A DNA stretch of 64,000 bases from NCBI GenBank assembly GCA_003249255.1, contig QKJP01000036.1:62001-126000 (forward strand), written 5' to 3'. Below, piece by piece: positions 55,401 to 63,591 of this stretch. Position 1 is the first letter of the stretch, and each line of letters opens with the position of its first letter. This stretch comes from Bacteroidales bacterium. GTDB lineage: Bacteria; Bacteroidota; Bacteroidia; Bacteroidales; Marinilabiliaceae. Under the pieces are notes generated by a model. That model was given only the letters and a program-made list of their open reading frames with translations, was not told where the DNA came from and made no database searches. The position numbers and the translations under genes were made by a program.

Positions 55401-57112
55401 GTACTTGTGAATTTGCAGCGAAACACTACGGATGTACCGATCAGGCGGCCTTAAACTATAACTCTGATGCGACAGTTGAAGACGGTTCTTGTGTTTATGA
55501 CAATACCGGAATTATTTGGGGATGTACCGATTATATGGCTAAGAACTACAATCCGGATGCCAATACCGATAATGGTTTATGTATTTATCCGGGTGATACC
55601 ATTCAGGTTTACGGTTGTACCGATCGTGAAGCCGTCAACTGGTTACCGGAGGCTACTGTAGATAACGGTACTTGTCGATATGATTTCTTTACCGATTACA
55701 TTTATGGCTGTATGGATCCACAGGCTAGCAATTACAATCCGGATGCCAACAGAGACGACAGAACATGTAAATATCTAATTGATGCGAGCGATGTGGTATA
55801 TGGTTGTACCGATCCGAATGCCTATAACTATAACCCTTATGCGACTCTTGATAACGGAATCTGTTACTACGATAAGGCAATTCGATTAGGATGTATGCAC
55901 GATTTAGCAATCAACTACGATCCAAACGCAACCGTCGATGATGGCTCTTGTTACTTCGAAACTGTCGTTTACGGATGTATGCACCCGGATGCTGTAAACT
56001 ATGATCCTACTGCCAGTGTAGAAACCGGCAAATGTATTTTCCCACTTGTCATTTGGGGTTGTACAGATGAGAAGGCATTAAACTATAATGCAAATGCAAC
56101 ACGTTTCGATGGTAATTGTATTTACGATCAGCAAGTGCGTGGTTGTACAGACGTACAGGCCATTAACTTCAATCCATTTGCTACCAAAGACGATGGTTCA
56201 TGTAAGTTTACACTGAACATGACCTGGGGTTGTACCGACCGTTTTGCGTATAATTATAACCCTTATGCAACGGCTGATAATGGTTCTTGTGCCTACGAGT
56301 GGGTAAGTAATGAGGTAGAAGGATGTATCGATCCCGGAGCCGTAAACTTCGATCCTGTAGCTACAGTAGATAATGGTAAGTGTGTTTATGTTCTTCCTCC
56401 TTTATTAGAAGGATGTACCGACCGCAAAGCATTAAACTTCAATCCTGATGCACGTGTACAAGATGGTAGTTGTATATATGCTAAACCAATTAACGTGTTT
56501 GTTAAGGAACGTGATCCAGCTGTACAAGTTGTAGATACCATTTCTGCAAAAGCAGTTACTTTGTGTACTATTGATTATAGTTTACCTATTGATGATGTTT
56601 CAGCAGTAGTAACTGATTATGAAGAAGGAGTGAGTGTAACTGTTCTTTGGACAATTACCCAAGGAGGAAACTCAGTTCCGTATTCACAGGTATATACTGT
56701 AAATGCTGCAGGTAATGTGCAGGTTTACTTATCTGCTGTATGCCAAACAGATGTTGTACCTTTATCACCCGGTATCCAATTTGCTCCGGGTGCTGCAAAA
56801 GAAGTAAATGGTTTAACCGTTAGTGAAACAATACTGGTAGGAACTCCTACAGATGTTGCAGGCGTGTTAATCGAAAGCTTAAATGCTTATCCAAACCCTG
56901 TTGTTGATTTCTTAACCGTTGAGTTACCGGAGGCACTTGAAGCAGGTCAATTAATCCTTGTTGATATATCGGGAAGAGTTTTATTAGCTCAGGACATTGT
57001 TAATGAGGATGGAGAATTAATTATCAATGTAAGTACTTATGAGCATGGTATGTATCAAATCCTTATTTCAGATGAAATGGGCAGTGCATATTATGTGAAA
57101 TTTGTGAAATAA
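52478..57112 (+). CDS. Giant T9SS-secreted protein with 45 Cys-pair repeats
   Basis: The 1544-residue protein has a signal peptide (about 1-21), then by my count 45 tandem repeats of 27-32 residues (about 24-1336) with the consensus GC-T/M-D/N-PxAxNYxPxATVDDGSC, and finally a C-terminal part (about 1337-1544) ending in a T9SS type A sorting domain (LNAYPNPVVDFLTVELPEAL, GMYQILI). Each repeat has two Cys residues that could form an internal disulphide, and an acidic loop that could bind calcium. Repeats fall into four alternating types in a fixed order (see findings). The same repeat occurs singly in many marine Bacteroidota secreted proteins; 45 copies is unusually long. It should be surface-attached or released, likely as an extended fibre. 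It is a single gene. Confidence 0.9.
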   Translation: MKKILFILSISLMGFQLIQAQTMGCTDPGAVNYDPSAEQDDGSCMYETLAAGVIYGCMDADAFNYDPFANVDDGSCIFDQGAVVLGCMNPKASNYNVDATVDDGSCEFSTPIYGCTDSQALNYKPEATVNDGSCLYNELDLIYGCMDPKALNYKKEANVDDGSCDYPIGVYGCTNPKAINFAPAATINDGSCIFDTTGVVFGCMNSKALNYNPNATIEDGSCAFPTKIYGCTDSVALNFRPDATVNDGSCIYEGSGTVIYGCMDPKALNYKPEANVNDGSCEYPDLIYGCTKPEALNYNPDATFNDGSCIFDNTGVILGCKNPKAINYNPTATVDDGTCVFPIQVYGCTDSTALNYFGEATINDGSCIYSETEIIFGCMDPMAKNYNPDANVDNNSCDYPSPIYGCTNVKAVNFNPYANQDDGSCIFDSTNEILGCTNPNAMNYMSEATLEDGSCYFETQLYGCTDSTAINYDMGATKDDGSCVYDQALVVLGCMDHKANNFNPEANTDDGSCEYQDVYYGCTDIQALNYQSIATVDDSSCVYSESEIVYGCIDRKAMNFNSDANMDDGSCEYPKPLYGCTNHRAVNFLPEATLDDGSCIFDDTNVIFGCMNSAAENYNPVATVEDGTCYFKQQLFGCTDSTAINYNMDATADNGSCIYSETDIIYGCMNPDAINYKPDANVPDGSCVFPKEVYGCTNPKAFNYFPEATVEDGSCIFDETGIVYGCMNPDADNYNPTANIEDGTCIFPDEVWGCMKPGALNYNPDATKSDGSCIFDQSEVIFGCMDPKAFNYMPDANYDNGTCIYQMVIYGCTVPHALNYYPVATVDDGSCIFDETGVVFGCMNPKAENYNPSATIEDGSCTFIQAIYGCTNDTALNYFMDATVDDGSCIFDQAVVIYGCMDAKALNFNPNANVPDNSCEYPRPIYGCTNPKAINYFSEATVEDGSCIFDETGVVFGCTNPKAINFNPTATHEDGTCEFAAKHYGCTDQAALNYNSDATVEDGSCVYDNTGIIWGCTDYMAKNYNPDANTDNGLCIYPGDTIQVYGCTDREAVNWLPEATVDNGTCRYDFFTDYIYGCMDPQASNYNPDANRDDRTCKYLIDASDVVYGCTDPNAYNYNPYATLDNGICYYDKAIRLGCMHDLAINYDPNATVDDGSCYFETVVYGCMHPDAVNYDPTASVETGKCIFPLVIWGCTDEKALNYNANATRFDGNCIYDQQVRGCTDVQAINFNPFATKDDGSCKFTLNMTWGCTDRFAYNYNPYATADNGSCAYEWVSNEVEGCIDPGAVNFDPVATVDNGKCVYVLPPLLEGCTDRKALNFNPDARVQDGSCIYAKPINVFVKERDPAVQVVDTISAKAVTLCTIDYSLPIDDVSAVVTDYEEGVSVTVLWTITQGGNSVPYSQVYTVNAAGNVQVYLSAVCQTDVVPLSPGIQFAPGAAKEVNGLTVSETILVGTPTDVAGVLIESLNAYPNPVVDFLTVELPEALEAGQLILVDISGRVLLAQDIVNEDGELIINVSTYEHGMYQILISDEMGSAYYVKFVK

Positions 57113-57149
57113 AATATTTTAAATTTTTTCTGCACATCGGCTACCTGTC

Positions 57150-57260
57150 TGGTGTGCAGATTTTAAAAAAACATCAACACGGAGACATAAAGATGCAGAG
57201 TTGTTATGGTTTTAAACAATAATCTCTGTGTTTTGTGTCTCTGTGTTTGATTTAGTAATA
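57150..57260. repeat. CTCTGTGTTTTGTG-type intergenic repeat (inverted pair)
   Basis: ACACGGAGACATAAAGATGC and ATCTCTGTGTTTTGTGTCTC are partly reverse-complementary halves of one hairpin-like repeat. Related sequences lie near 45715-45820, 50395-50520 and 58030-58090. Confidence 0.5.
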
Positions 57261-57302
57261 ATTAATACTCAACTTCAACTCAAACCCTAAAACTTTATTC
57301 TT

Positions 57303-57932
57303 ATGAACACTGTCATTACACTATTTCTTTTGTTTCTAATCACTATTACAACTTACTCTCAAAGTTCTTACTACGATATTTATGTTATGACGGGTTGTGG
57401 CAATTGTGCTCTAGCCAAACAAAATTTGGATAAAAACTTGCCCGATTATCAGTTTCATAATACAGACTCTCAGGTAATAGGTCGGCAAATGCTTTTAAAA
57501 CTTCATCAATTAGGGTATCAAGGAAAAATTAGAATGCCTGTTATTATTCAAGATGATAGTGTTTTAATTCATCCTGCTCAAAAAGTTAATGAAGAATACA
57601 TTGCAGTCGATTTAATCAAAGTACTCGAAAACATTAAGAAAAGTAAACTTGAATTTGGATCAGAATCATCTGCAACATCCAAATGCGACTTTAAAGAAGA
57701 GAACTTAATCTATTACCTGGTTTGTGGCAATTTTGATACAGAAGAAAAGGCCAATCATCTGTCCGAGGTATTGGTAAGTAGAGGTTATAGTCAGGCTAAT
57801 ACCATTTTCTTCAACCGATTATTTAGAGTGTATACTCACGTGTTTCAAAATAAGGGAGATGCCGATGAGATGCTTCAACAGGTTAGAACCCAATACAAAG
57901 GTGCTTATGTGTTAACTGAGAAATTGAATTAA
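57303..57932 (+). CDS. Exported glutaredoxin-like protein with C-terminal SPOR-like domain
   Basis: The 209-residue protein has a signal peptide (about 1-20). A thioredoxin/glutaredoxin-like segment follows (about 22-110) with YDIYVMTGCGNCALAKQNLD; Cys32 and Cys35 form the CxxC motif, and the cis-Pro region is RMPVIIQDDSVLIH. The C-terminal part (about 138-209, IYYLVCGNFDTEEKANHLSE, NRLFRVYTHVFQNKGDADEM) has the two beta-alpha-beta halves of a SPOR peptidoglycan-binding domain. The combination suggests a thiol-redox protein held on peptidoglycan. Both assignments are from motif and pattern recognition, the SPOR part being less certain. It follows the giant Cys-rich repeat protein gene by 190 bases. 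Confidence 0.7.
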   Translation: MNTVITLFLLFLITITTYSQSSYYDIYVMTGCGNCALAKQNLDKNLPDYQFHNTDSQVIGRQMLLKLHQLGYQGKIRMPVIIQDDSVLIHPAQKVNEEYIAVDLIKVLENIKKSKLEFGSESSATSKCDFKEENLIYYLVCGNFDTEEKANHLSEVLVSRGYSQANTIFFNRLFRVYTHVFQNKGDADEMLQQVRTQYKGAYVLTEKLN

Positions 57933-58208
57933 TATTGATCATCCCGGATATATTCATCAAATAATTTTCTTTTTGTTGCTTAACTGATTCAACAATTGGG
58001 ATGCCCATTGCAGGCGATGGTTAAAAGAGGTGGTGGTTTGTAGTAGCGTAAGAGAAACTATGAGCCTCGCGTCTTTGTGTTCAAATTATTTATAGGTAAA
58101 AGTGATTCGAGTCAATAATTTGATATCTTTTATTTAATCATTCCTCATTATCCTTTATTATTTATTCGTGAAGTACTATTTTCACCAAAAAAATAAAAAC
58201 CTGTAATC

Positions 58209-60725
58209 ATGAATAAGTTAAAGGGTATTGTACCTTATTTATTAGCTGTACTATCTTTTGTAATTATTAGTTTGGCTTATTTCTCACCTGTAATAGAAGG
58301 CAAGAAACTTTCTCAAATGGATCATTCCCACGCAGCAGGTATGGCACAAGAGATTAAAGCCTTTGAAAAACAAACCGGTGAAAAAACCATGTGGACCAAC
58401 TCCATGTTTGGTGGAATGCCGGCTTACCAGATCAAAGGTGATTCCTCATCCAACTTATTTTGGTATTTGAATAATATCACAAGAATGAACCTGCCCTATT
58501 CTACAGTTGCCATAGTATTCTTGTACATGTTAGGGTTTTATCTACTTTTATTGAGTTTAAGGGTCGACCCTATTTTGAGCATAGTTGGGGCTGTTGCCTT
58601 TGCTTTTGGTTCGTTTAACATTATTATTGTTGCCGCAGGGCACGTTACACAAGCCTATGCCATTGCATTAATGCCACCGGTGCTAGCCGGAATACTTTGG
58701 GCCTATAACCGTAATAAATGGGTGGGAGGTTTAATTACCGCCATTGCTTTGGGGATGGAGATTGCTTACAACCATTTTCAGATTACTTATTATTTGTTGA
58801 TTACAGTTTTAGTGCTTGGTTTAGTAAAACTTATTCAAGCTTATAAGGAAAAGGCATTGCCTGTTTTTGCTCAAACTACCGGTGTATTAGTATTGGCAGC
58901 AGGTTTAGCTCTTTTGCCAAACATTGCAAATATGTGGACGACTTATGAGTATGGCAAATTATCCAACCGTGGGAAATCAGAGTTAACTCCTGCTGAAGGT
59001 GAAAAAGAACACAGTGGCTTAGATAAAGATTATGCGTTTGGTTGGAGTTATGGTATCCATGAAACACCTACTTTGTTGGTACCTAATGTGGTAGGAGGAG
59101 CATCTACACCCATAGCTGCTGATAAAGAATTGATGAAGGAGATTAATCCACAGGTCAAAGAATTTTTTGCGCATCCTAATTATCAAGGATTAACCTCCCA
59201 GTACTGGGGAGGCCGCCCATTTACATCCGGACCAATGTATGTAGGGGCAATTATTTGTTTCTTATTTCTTCTAGGGGCTTTTTATTACCAAGGAAAAGAG
59301 CGATGGTGGTTAATTGCTGCTACCATACTTGCCATCGTATTGGGTTGGGGTAAGAACTTTGCGTTATTTAACGACTTCATGTTTTACTATTTCCCAATGT
59401 ACAACAAGTTTAGGGTTCCTGAGATGGCCATTGTTATTGCAACGGTAACCATGCCTTTACTTGGTTTCTTAGGGTTGAAAACCTTATACGATAAACCGGA
59501 GTTATTAAAGCTTGATGCAAAGTATTTTATTATTGCCTTTGCATTAACAGCCGGATTTAGTTTACTGTTGTTTTTAGCACCAGGTTTATTTTATGATTTC
59601 ATGCCTGATGAGGTAGCAAAAATATTTGCCCAGCAAAAAGCACAAGGAGGAGAGGCTGCACAGTATTTTTCTCTCGTAGAACTAGAGTTGGTGAATGCTC
59701 GTGAATCTTTATTGCGAAGTGATGCCATTCGTTCATTCTTTTTAATTGTGTTGGCATCTGCTTCACTATGGTTTTATGGTCAAGGAAAGTTATCTACCAA
59801 GTATCTAACCTGGGGATTATTCATCTTAATATTTGTGGATTTATGGGGTGTTGATAAACGCTATTTAAACAATGACATGTTCCAATCGGCCCGAAAAGCC
59901 GATAAGGAATTTGTGGCGTCTAAAGCTGATCAATATATTTTTAAGAATGAGTTAGATGACTATTACAGAGTCTTACCTATTTACCGTGATCCTTTTAATG
60001 ATGCTTATACCTGTTATTTTCATAAGTCGATTGGTGGTTATCATGCTGCTAAACTTCGCCGTTACATGGATTTAATAGATAAATACCTGAGGAATGATTA
60101 CCAAACCTTAATGGAGACGCTTAGAACAGTACAGACGCCTGGTGAGTTAGAATTGGTGATGGAAGAGATGCCGATATTAAACATGCTTAATACCAAATAC
60201 ATCATCTATCATCCTAATGCCAATCCTATTTTTAACCCAAGTTACATGGGTAACGCCTGGTTTGTGTCTGCGGTACAGGAGGTTGAAAATGCTGACGAAG
60301 AAATAGAAGCCATTGGTCATGCCGATTTAGCAACAACTGCAGTTGTGGATCAGATGTTTGCAAATATTTATGGAGATTACCGTACCGATACGATTAATGG
60401 AGCGATTCAGCTAGTAACCTACAAACCTAATCAGTTGGTTTACGAAAGTACCTCAACTCAAGAGCAGATAGCAGTCTTTAGCGACATTTACTATCCAAAA
60501 GGATGGAATTGTTACATTGATGGAAAAGCGGTAGATCATTTTAGAGCCAATTATGTATTACGCGCAGCCATGATTCCGGCCGGTGACCATACCATCGAGT
60601 TCAAATTTGAGCCAACGTCATATAAATATGGTAAGTTGTTAGCCATGATTAGTTCAATTATTGTTCTGGTTTTAATAGGAGCTTTGGTTTATTACATTGT
60701 AAAGACTAAAAGAGAAGAAAACTAA
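58209..60725 (+). CDS. YfhO-family integral membrane protein
   Basis: The 838-residue protein has about 12 predicted membrane helices through residues 8-540 and a C-terminal helix at about 808-830. The family hallmark region is present (NSMFGGMPAYQIKGDSSSNL, AFGSFNIIIVAAGHVTQAYA, MEIAYNHFQITYYLL), and the large extracytoplasmic domain (about 560-800) ends with YYPKGWNCYIDGKAVDHFRA. YfhO relatives are GT-C-like membrane proteins linked to glycosylation of cell-surface polymers; the substrate is unknown here. A terminator follows immediately. Confidence 0.88.
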   Translation: MNKLKGIVPYLLAVLSFVIISLAYFSPVIEGKKLSQMDHSHAAGMAQEIKAFEKQTGEKTMWTNSMFGGMPAYQIKGDSSSNLFWYLNNITRMNLPYSTVAIVFLYMLGFYLLLLSLRVDPILSIVGAVAFAFGSFNIIIVAAGHVTQAYAIALMPPVLAGILWAYNRNKWVGGLITAIALGMEIAYNHFQITYYLLITVLVLGLVKLIQAYKEKALPVFAQTTGVLVLAAGLALLPNIANMWTTYEYGKLSNRGKSELTPAEGEKEHSGLDKDYAFGWSYGIHETPTLLVPNVVGGASTPIAADKELMKEINPQVKEFFAHPNYQGLTSQYWGGRPFTSGPMYVGAIICFLFLLGAFYYQGKERWWLIAATILAIVLGWGKNFALFNDFMFYYFPMYNKFRVPEMAIVIATVTMPLLGFLGLKTLYDKPELLKLDAKYFIIAFALTAGFSLLLFLAPGLFYDFMPDEVAKIFAQQKAQGGEAAQYFSLVELELVNARESLLRSDAIRSFFLIVLASASLWFYGQGKLSTKYLTWGLFILIFVDLWGVDKRYLNNDMFQSARKADKEFVASKADQYIFKNELDDYYRVLPIYRDPFNDAYTCYFHKSIGGYHAAKLRRYMDLIDKYLRNDYQTLMETLRTVQTPGELELVMEEMPILNMLNTKYIIYHPNANPIFNPSYMGNAWFVSAVQEVENADEEIEAIGHADLATTAVVDQMFANIYGDYRTDTINGAIQLVTYKPNQLVYESTSTQEQIAVFSDIYYPKGWNCYIDGKAVDHFRANYVLRAAMIPAGDHTIEFKFEPTSYKYGKLLAMISSIIVLVLIGALVYYIVKTKREEN

Positions 60726-60726
60726 T

Positions 60727-60761
60727 GTTGGAAAAATCCCTTCTACAAGGGATTTTTCCAT
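60727..60761 (+). terminator. Intrinsic terminator of the YfhO-family gene
   Basis: GGAAAAATCCCTT pairs with AAGGGATTTTTCC across a short loop, starting two bases after the stop codon. Confidence 0.8.
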
Positions 60762-60832
60762 TTATAAGAGATTACTTTCTGTGAAATAGTTTAACCTTAA
60801 TCAAAAAACAAATACCGGTTCAAATTACATAA

Positions 60833-60856
60833 AAGTAACCTTGTACCGGTTTTTTC
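60833..60856 (+). terminator. Second hairpin with T-run upstream of the lipoprotein gene
   Basis: TACCGGTTCAAATTAC and GTAACCTTGTACCGGT form an imperfect stem, then a T6 run. It may back up the first terminator or serve in the leader of the next gene. Confidence 0.45.
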
Positions 60857-60887
60857 GTAGACTACTCTTTGAAAGAAAAATCCAGCT

Positions 60888-61325
60888 ATGCGAATCCTCT
60901 TTTTAACGTTAATGAGTTTACTTCTATTTGTGTCTTGTACGTCTCAGGACGATATCGAATATTTAGAATTTGATGATGTTAAGTTTAGAGCCTGGTCGTT
61001 AACCAGCGTTGATTCTAAAGCGCCTTACCTGGATGGTGAGTTATATAAGTATACCTTAACCATCGAATACAATTTAGTGTCTACCGATGAAGGGTTGATT
61101 GAATTTGGTATTAATTCTGAAAAAGTTGATGAGTTTGAATTACTTCCTGATTTAACTTTTCCGGTTAAAAGGGGCAGAGGTTCTAAGCAAGTGACCCTTA
61201 CCACAAAGTTTAAAGATTATGGTTTGGAAGGGACGATGTCAATGATTGCCCTTTTGTATGGGTCATTAGAAGCAGAGGCAGATACGCTGTATGATGAAGC
61301 CATATTTTCTTTGAAAAAAGACTAA
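60888..61325 (+). CDS. Small lipoprotein, 145 residues
   Basis: A lipoprotein signal with lipobox LLLFVSCTS (Cys at residue 17) precedes a beta-sandwich-like domain: LEFDDVKFRAWSLTSVDSK, YKYTLTIEYNLVSTDEGLIE, VKRGRGSKQVTLTTKFKDYG and LYDEAIFSLKKD. The spacing of strands recalls LEA-type-2/CARDB-like domains, but no assignment is secure. It is a single gene between the YfhO-family gene and the metallopeptidase gene, preceded by a hairpin with T-run. Confidence 0.68.
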   Translation: MRILFLTLMSLLLFVSCTSQDDIEYLEFDDVKFRAWSLTSVDSKAPYLDGELYKYTLTIEYNLVSTDEGLIEFGINSEKVDEFELLPDLTFPVKRGRGSKQVTLTTKFKDYGLEGTMSMIALLYGSLEAEADTLYDEAIFSLKKD

Positions 61326-61388
61326 AAATACCAATATCGTTTGTGATGAATTAATAATTGAGCATTAATCATTTACAATTTCATTCCT

Positions 61389-61396
61389 TATCTTTG
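61389..61396 (+). promoter_or_regulatory. -7 element that decides the start of the YgjP-like gene
   Basis: TATCTTTG matches TAnnTTTG exactly. It lies inside the upstream extension of the reading frame, so transcription begins near 61402 and the usable start is the TTG at 61415. No clear -33 element was found. Confidence 0.5.
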
Positions 61397-61414
61397 CATC
61401 AAATCAAATTCGAT

Positions 61415-62134
61415 TTGGAACACATTCTCGACATACCTGAAATTGGTCCGGTAACCATTAAGCAAAGCAAAAAGGCCGCTCGCATTAGCATTAAACTAAA
61501 GCCCTTTGAGGGTGTTACTTTAATCATTCCTTTTGGTTCAAATCCACAAGAAGGTATTCGCTTTTTAGGCCAAAAGAAAGATTGGGTAAAAGTGAGCCTA
61601 AAGAAGTTGGAAGCCAGGGAAGGTAAACTAACCATCTTCAATGAATCCACCCACTTTAAAACCCGTAGTTTTGCCCTGCAAATAAAAAAGCACGAAAGGC
61701 AAGATGTACGTCTTCAGTTTAAAAACGGACTATTACAAGTAAGCTATCCCCAGCACCTTCCCGTTACAGAACCCGTTATTCAGGAACACATCCGTTATGG
61801 CATCGAAGAAGCCTTGCGGATTGAAGCCAAAACCTACCTTCCAAAACGCTTGTGGCAATTAGGTCGTCAATACAATATTTCGTTCCAAAATGTGACCGTT
61901 AAAAACCTAAAAAGCCGCTGGGGATCATGCTCAGCAGTTAATAACATCAACCTAAATATTCACCTCATGCGCTTACCCGATGAGTTGATCGATTACGTTT
62001 TGCTACACGAACTTTGTCATGTTCACGAAAAGAACCATGGCCCCAATTTCTGGAAGCGCTTGAATGCCATGACCAATGGCCGTGCACGAGAACTGGATAA
62101 AGCCATGAATGATTATCAGACGAAGATTTATTAA
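61415..62134 (+). CDS. YgjP-like (DUF45, SprT/M48-related) zinc metallopeptidase family protein
   Basis: The open frame extends to TTG 61358, but a perfect -7 element lies at 61389-61396, so TTG 61415 (LEHILDIPEIGPVTIKQSK) is the better start, giving about 239 residues. The family motif is YVLLHELCHVHEKNHGPNFW, with two zinc His residues and the catalytic Glu of HExxH plus the third His. Upstream is NLKSRWGSCSAVNNINLN, also typical of YgjP. No signal peptide, so the protein is cytosolic. The function of this family is not settled; a metallopeptidase role linked to type I restriction loci has been noted. The dGTPase gene follows 127 bases later. Confidence 0.86.
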   Translation: MEHILDIPEIGPVTIKQSKKAARISIKLKPFEGVTLIIPFGSNPQEGIRFLGQKKDWVKVSLKKLEAREGKLTIFNESTHFKTRSFALQIKKHERQDVRLQFKNGLLQVSYPQHLPVTEPVIQEHIRYGIEEALRIEAKTYLPKRLWQLGRQYNISFQNVTVKNLKSRWGSCSAVNNINLNIHLMRLPDELIDYVLLHELCHVHEKNHGPNFWKRLNAMTNGRARELDKAMNDYQTKIY

Positions 62135-62261
62135 TTATAGTATTGAGTATTGAGTACTGAGAGCTGAGAAGTGAGAGTTCTAAAATAATCTTTCTATTTT
62201 CGCTGTTGAGTAATGGGAGTAGTCTTGATACTCATATCTAATATCTTGATACTATAAAATA

Positions 62262-63584
62262 ATGATCTGGAATCAACTTCTATCAACAAAACGCACAGGG
62301 CAGGAGAATCAACCAACAAGTCGCCACGATCGCACGCAGTTTCAGCGCGATTACGACCGTTTGATTTTTTCATCACCCTTTCGCCGTTTACAGGATAAGA
62401 CTCAAGTTTTTCCTTTGCCTGGAAGCGTCTTTGTACACAACCGTTTAACGCATAGTTTAGAAGTTTCTTGTGTGGGGCGATCATTAGGGAATAACATTGC
62501 CTCTAAGCTGATGGAGACTGGTGAAGCTGATAGTGCTTTGGTATCAGAAATTGGTGCGGTGGTTGCAACAGCTTGTTTAGCACATGATATGGGCAATCCT
62601 CCATTTGGACATTCCGGTGAAGAAGCCATTGGCCACTTTTTTAAGAAAGGAGAGGGGCAGCGTTTTAAAGAAGAATTAACTCCTGCACAATGGAGTGATT
62701 TAACGCGTTTTGAGGGTAATGCCAATGCCCTTCGAGTGCTTACCCATGCTTTTGAAGGCCGCCGTAAAGGTGGTTTTGCCATGACTTTTACCACAGTAGC
62801 TTCCATTGTAAAATATCCTTATGAGTCGTGCATGGAGGACATGAAGAAGTTTGGCTTTTTTCAATCTGAAGTAGAAACCTACCAGCACATTGCACATGAG
62901 TTAGGGATAAAATGTGTGGATGAAGAGAAAGGCATATACGCCCGCCATCCTTTAGTGTATTTGGTAGAAGCTGCAGATGACATCTGTTATCAAATCATGG
63001 ACATTGAAGATGCCCATAAATTAAAAATCCTATCTTTCGAAGAGACCTATTGCTTACTCACTGCCTTTTATGATCCTGAAAATGAAAAAGGTGAATTTGA
63101 AAAGATTGAAAAGATTTTTTCAGAAGTGAGCGATAAAAATGAACAAGTTGCTTATTTACGTGCCAAATTGATTGGTAAACTAGTTGGAATCTGCACCGAT
63201 ATTTTCTGGAATAACCGCGAAAAGATCCTGAATGGTGAGTTTTCCAAAGGTTTAATCGATCATTTAGACGGTTTTGAAGCAGAAGCCTTAAAAAGTGTAC
63301 GAAAAGAATCTTATGAACGTATTTATAAGCACCCTTCTGTTGTTGAGATTGAATTGGCGGGTTATCGGATTTTAGGCGTATTACTAAAAGAATTTACCAA
63401 AGCCGTGATTGATCCGGAAGATTATTATTCCAAGATGTTACTACCTTTTGTTCCTCAACAATTCAGGGTGAAACCGGAAGATACGACCTATCATAAATTA
63501 CAGTCGGTATTGGATTTTGTGTCGAGTATGACTGATGTATATGCTTTGGATTTATATAAGAAGATTTTGGGGCTTGGGTTGTAA
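62262..63584 (+). CDS. dgt: Deoxyguanosinetriphosphate triphosphohydrolase (dGTPase)
   Basis: The 440-residue protein is an HD-domain dNTP triphosphohydrolase that removes tripolyphosphate from dGTP. The metal-binding pattern is intact: His in NRLTHSLEVSCVGRSLG, the HD pair in CLAHDMGNPPFGHSGEEAI, and the Asp in LVEAADDICYQIMDIEDAHK. The N-terminal DRTQFQRDYDRLIFSSPFRR region and the C-terminal helical part have normal length. The enzyme acts in the cytosol and is sometimes linked with defence against phage. It stands alone, with a decayed toxin-antitoxin pair converging on its 3' end. Confidence 0.95.
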   Translation: MIWNQLLSTKRTGQENQPTSRHDRTQFQRDYDRLIFSSPFRRLQDKTQVFPLPGSVFVHNRLTHSLEVSCVGRSLGNNIASKLMETGEADSALVSEIGAVVATACLAHDMGNPPFGHSGEEAIGHFFKKGEGQRFKEELTPAQWSDLTRFEGNANALRVLTHAFEGRRKGGFAMTFTTVASIVKYPYESCMEDMKKFGFFQSEVETYQHIAHELGIKCVDEEKGIYARHPLVYLVEAADDICYQIMDIEDAHKLKILSFEETYCLLTAFYDPENEKGEFEKIEKIFSEVSDKNEQVAYLRAKLIGKLVGICTDIFWNNREKILNGEFSKGLIDHLDGFEAEALKSVRKESYERIYKHPSVVEIELAGYRILGVLLKEFTKAVIDPEDYYSKMLLPFVPQQFRVKPEDTTYHKLQSVLDFVSSMTDVYALDLYKKILGLGL

Positions 63585-63591
63585 AGTCCCC

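Noticed and set aside
52547-56490. Regularly spaced repeats resembling a CRISPR-like or DNA-level tandem array
   Set aside because: The periodicity is in the protein (27-32 residue units with variable DNA sequence) within one open reading frame with signal peptide and T9SS tail; no identical repeats with unique spacers and no cas genes.
61415-63584. Defence island made of the YgjP-like peptidase and dGTPase genes
   Set aside because: No restriction, Abi or other defence genes are nearby; two adjacent housekeeping-compatible genes plus a decayed toxin-antitoxin pair are not enough.
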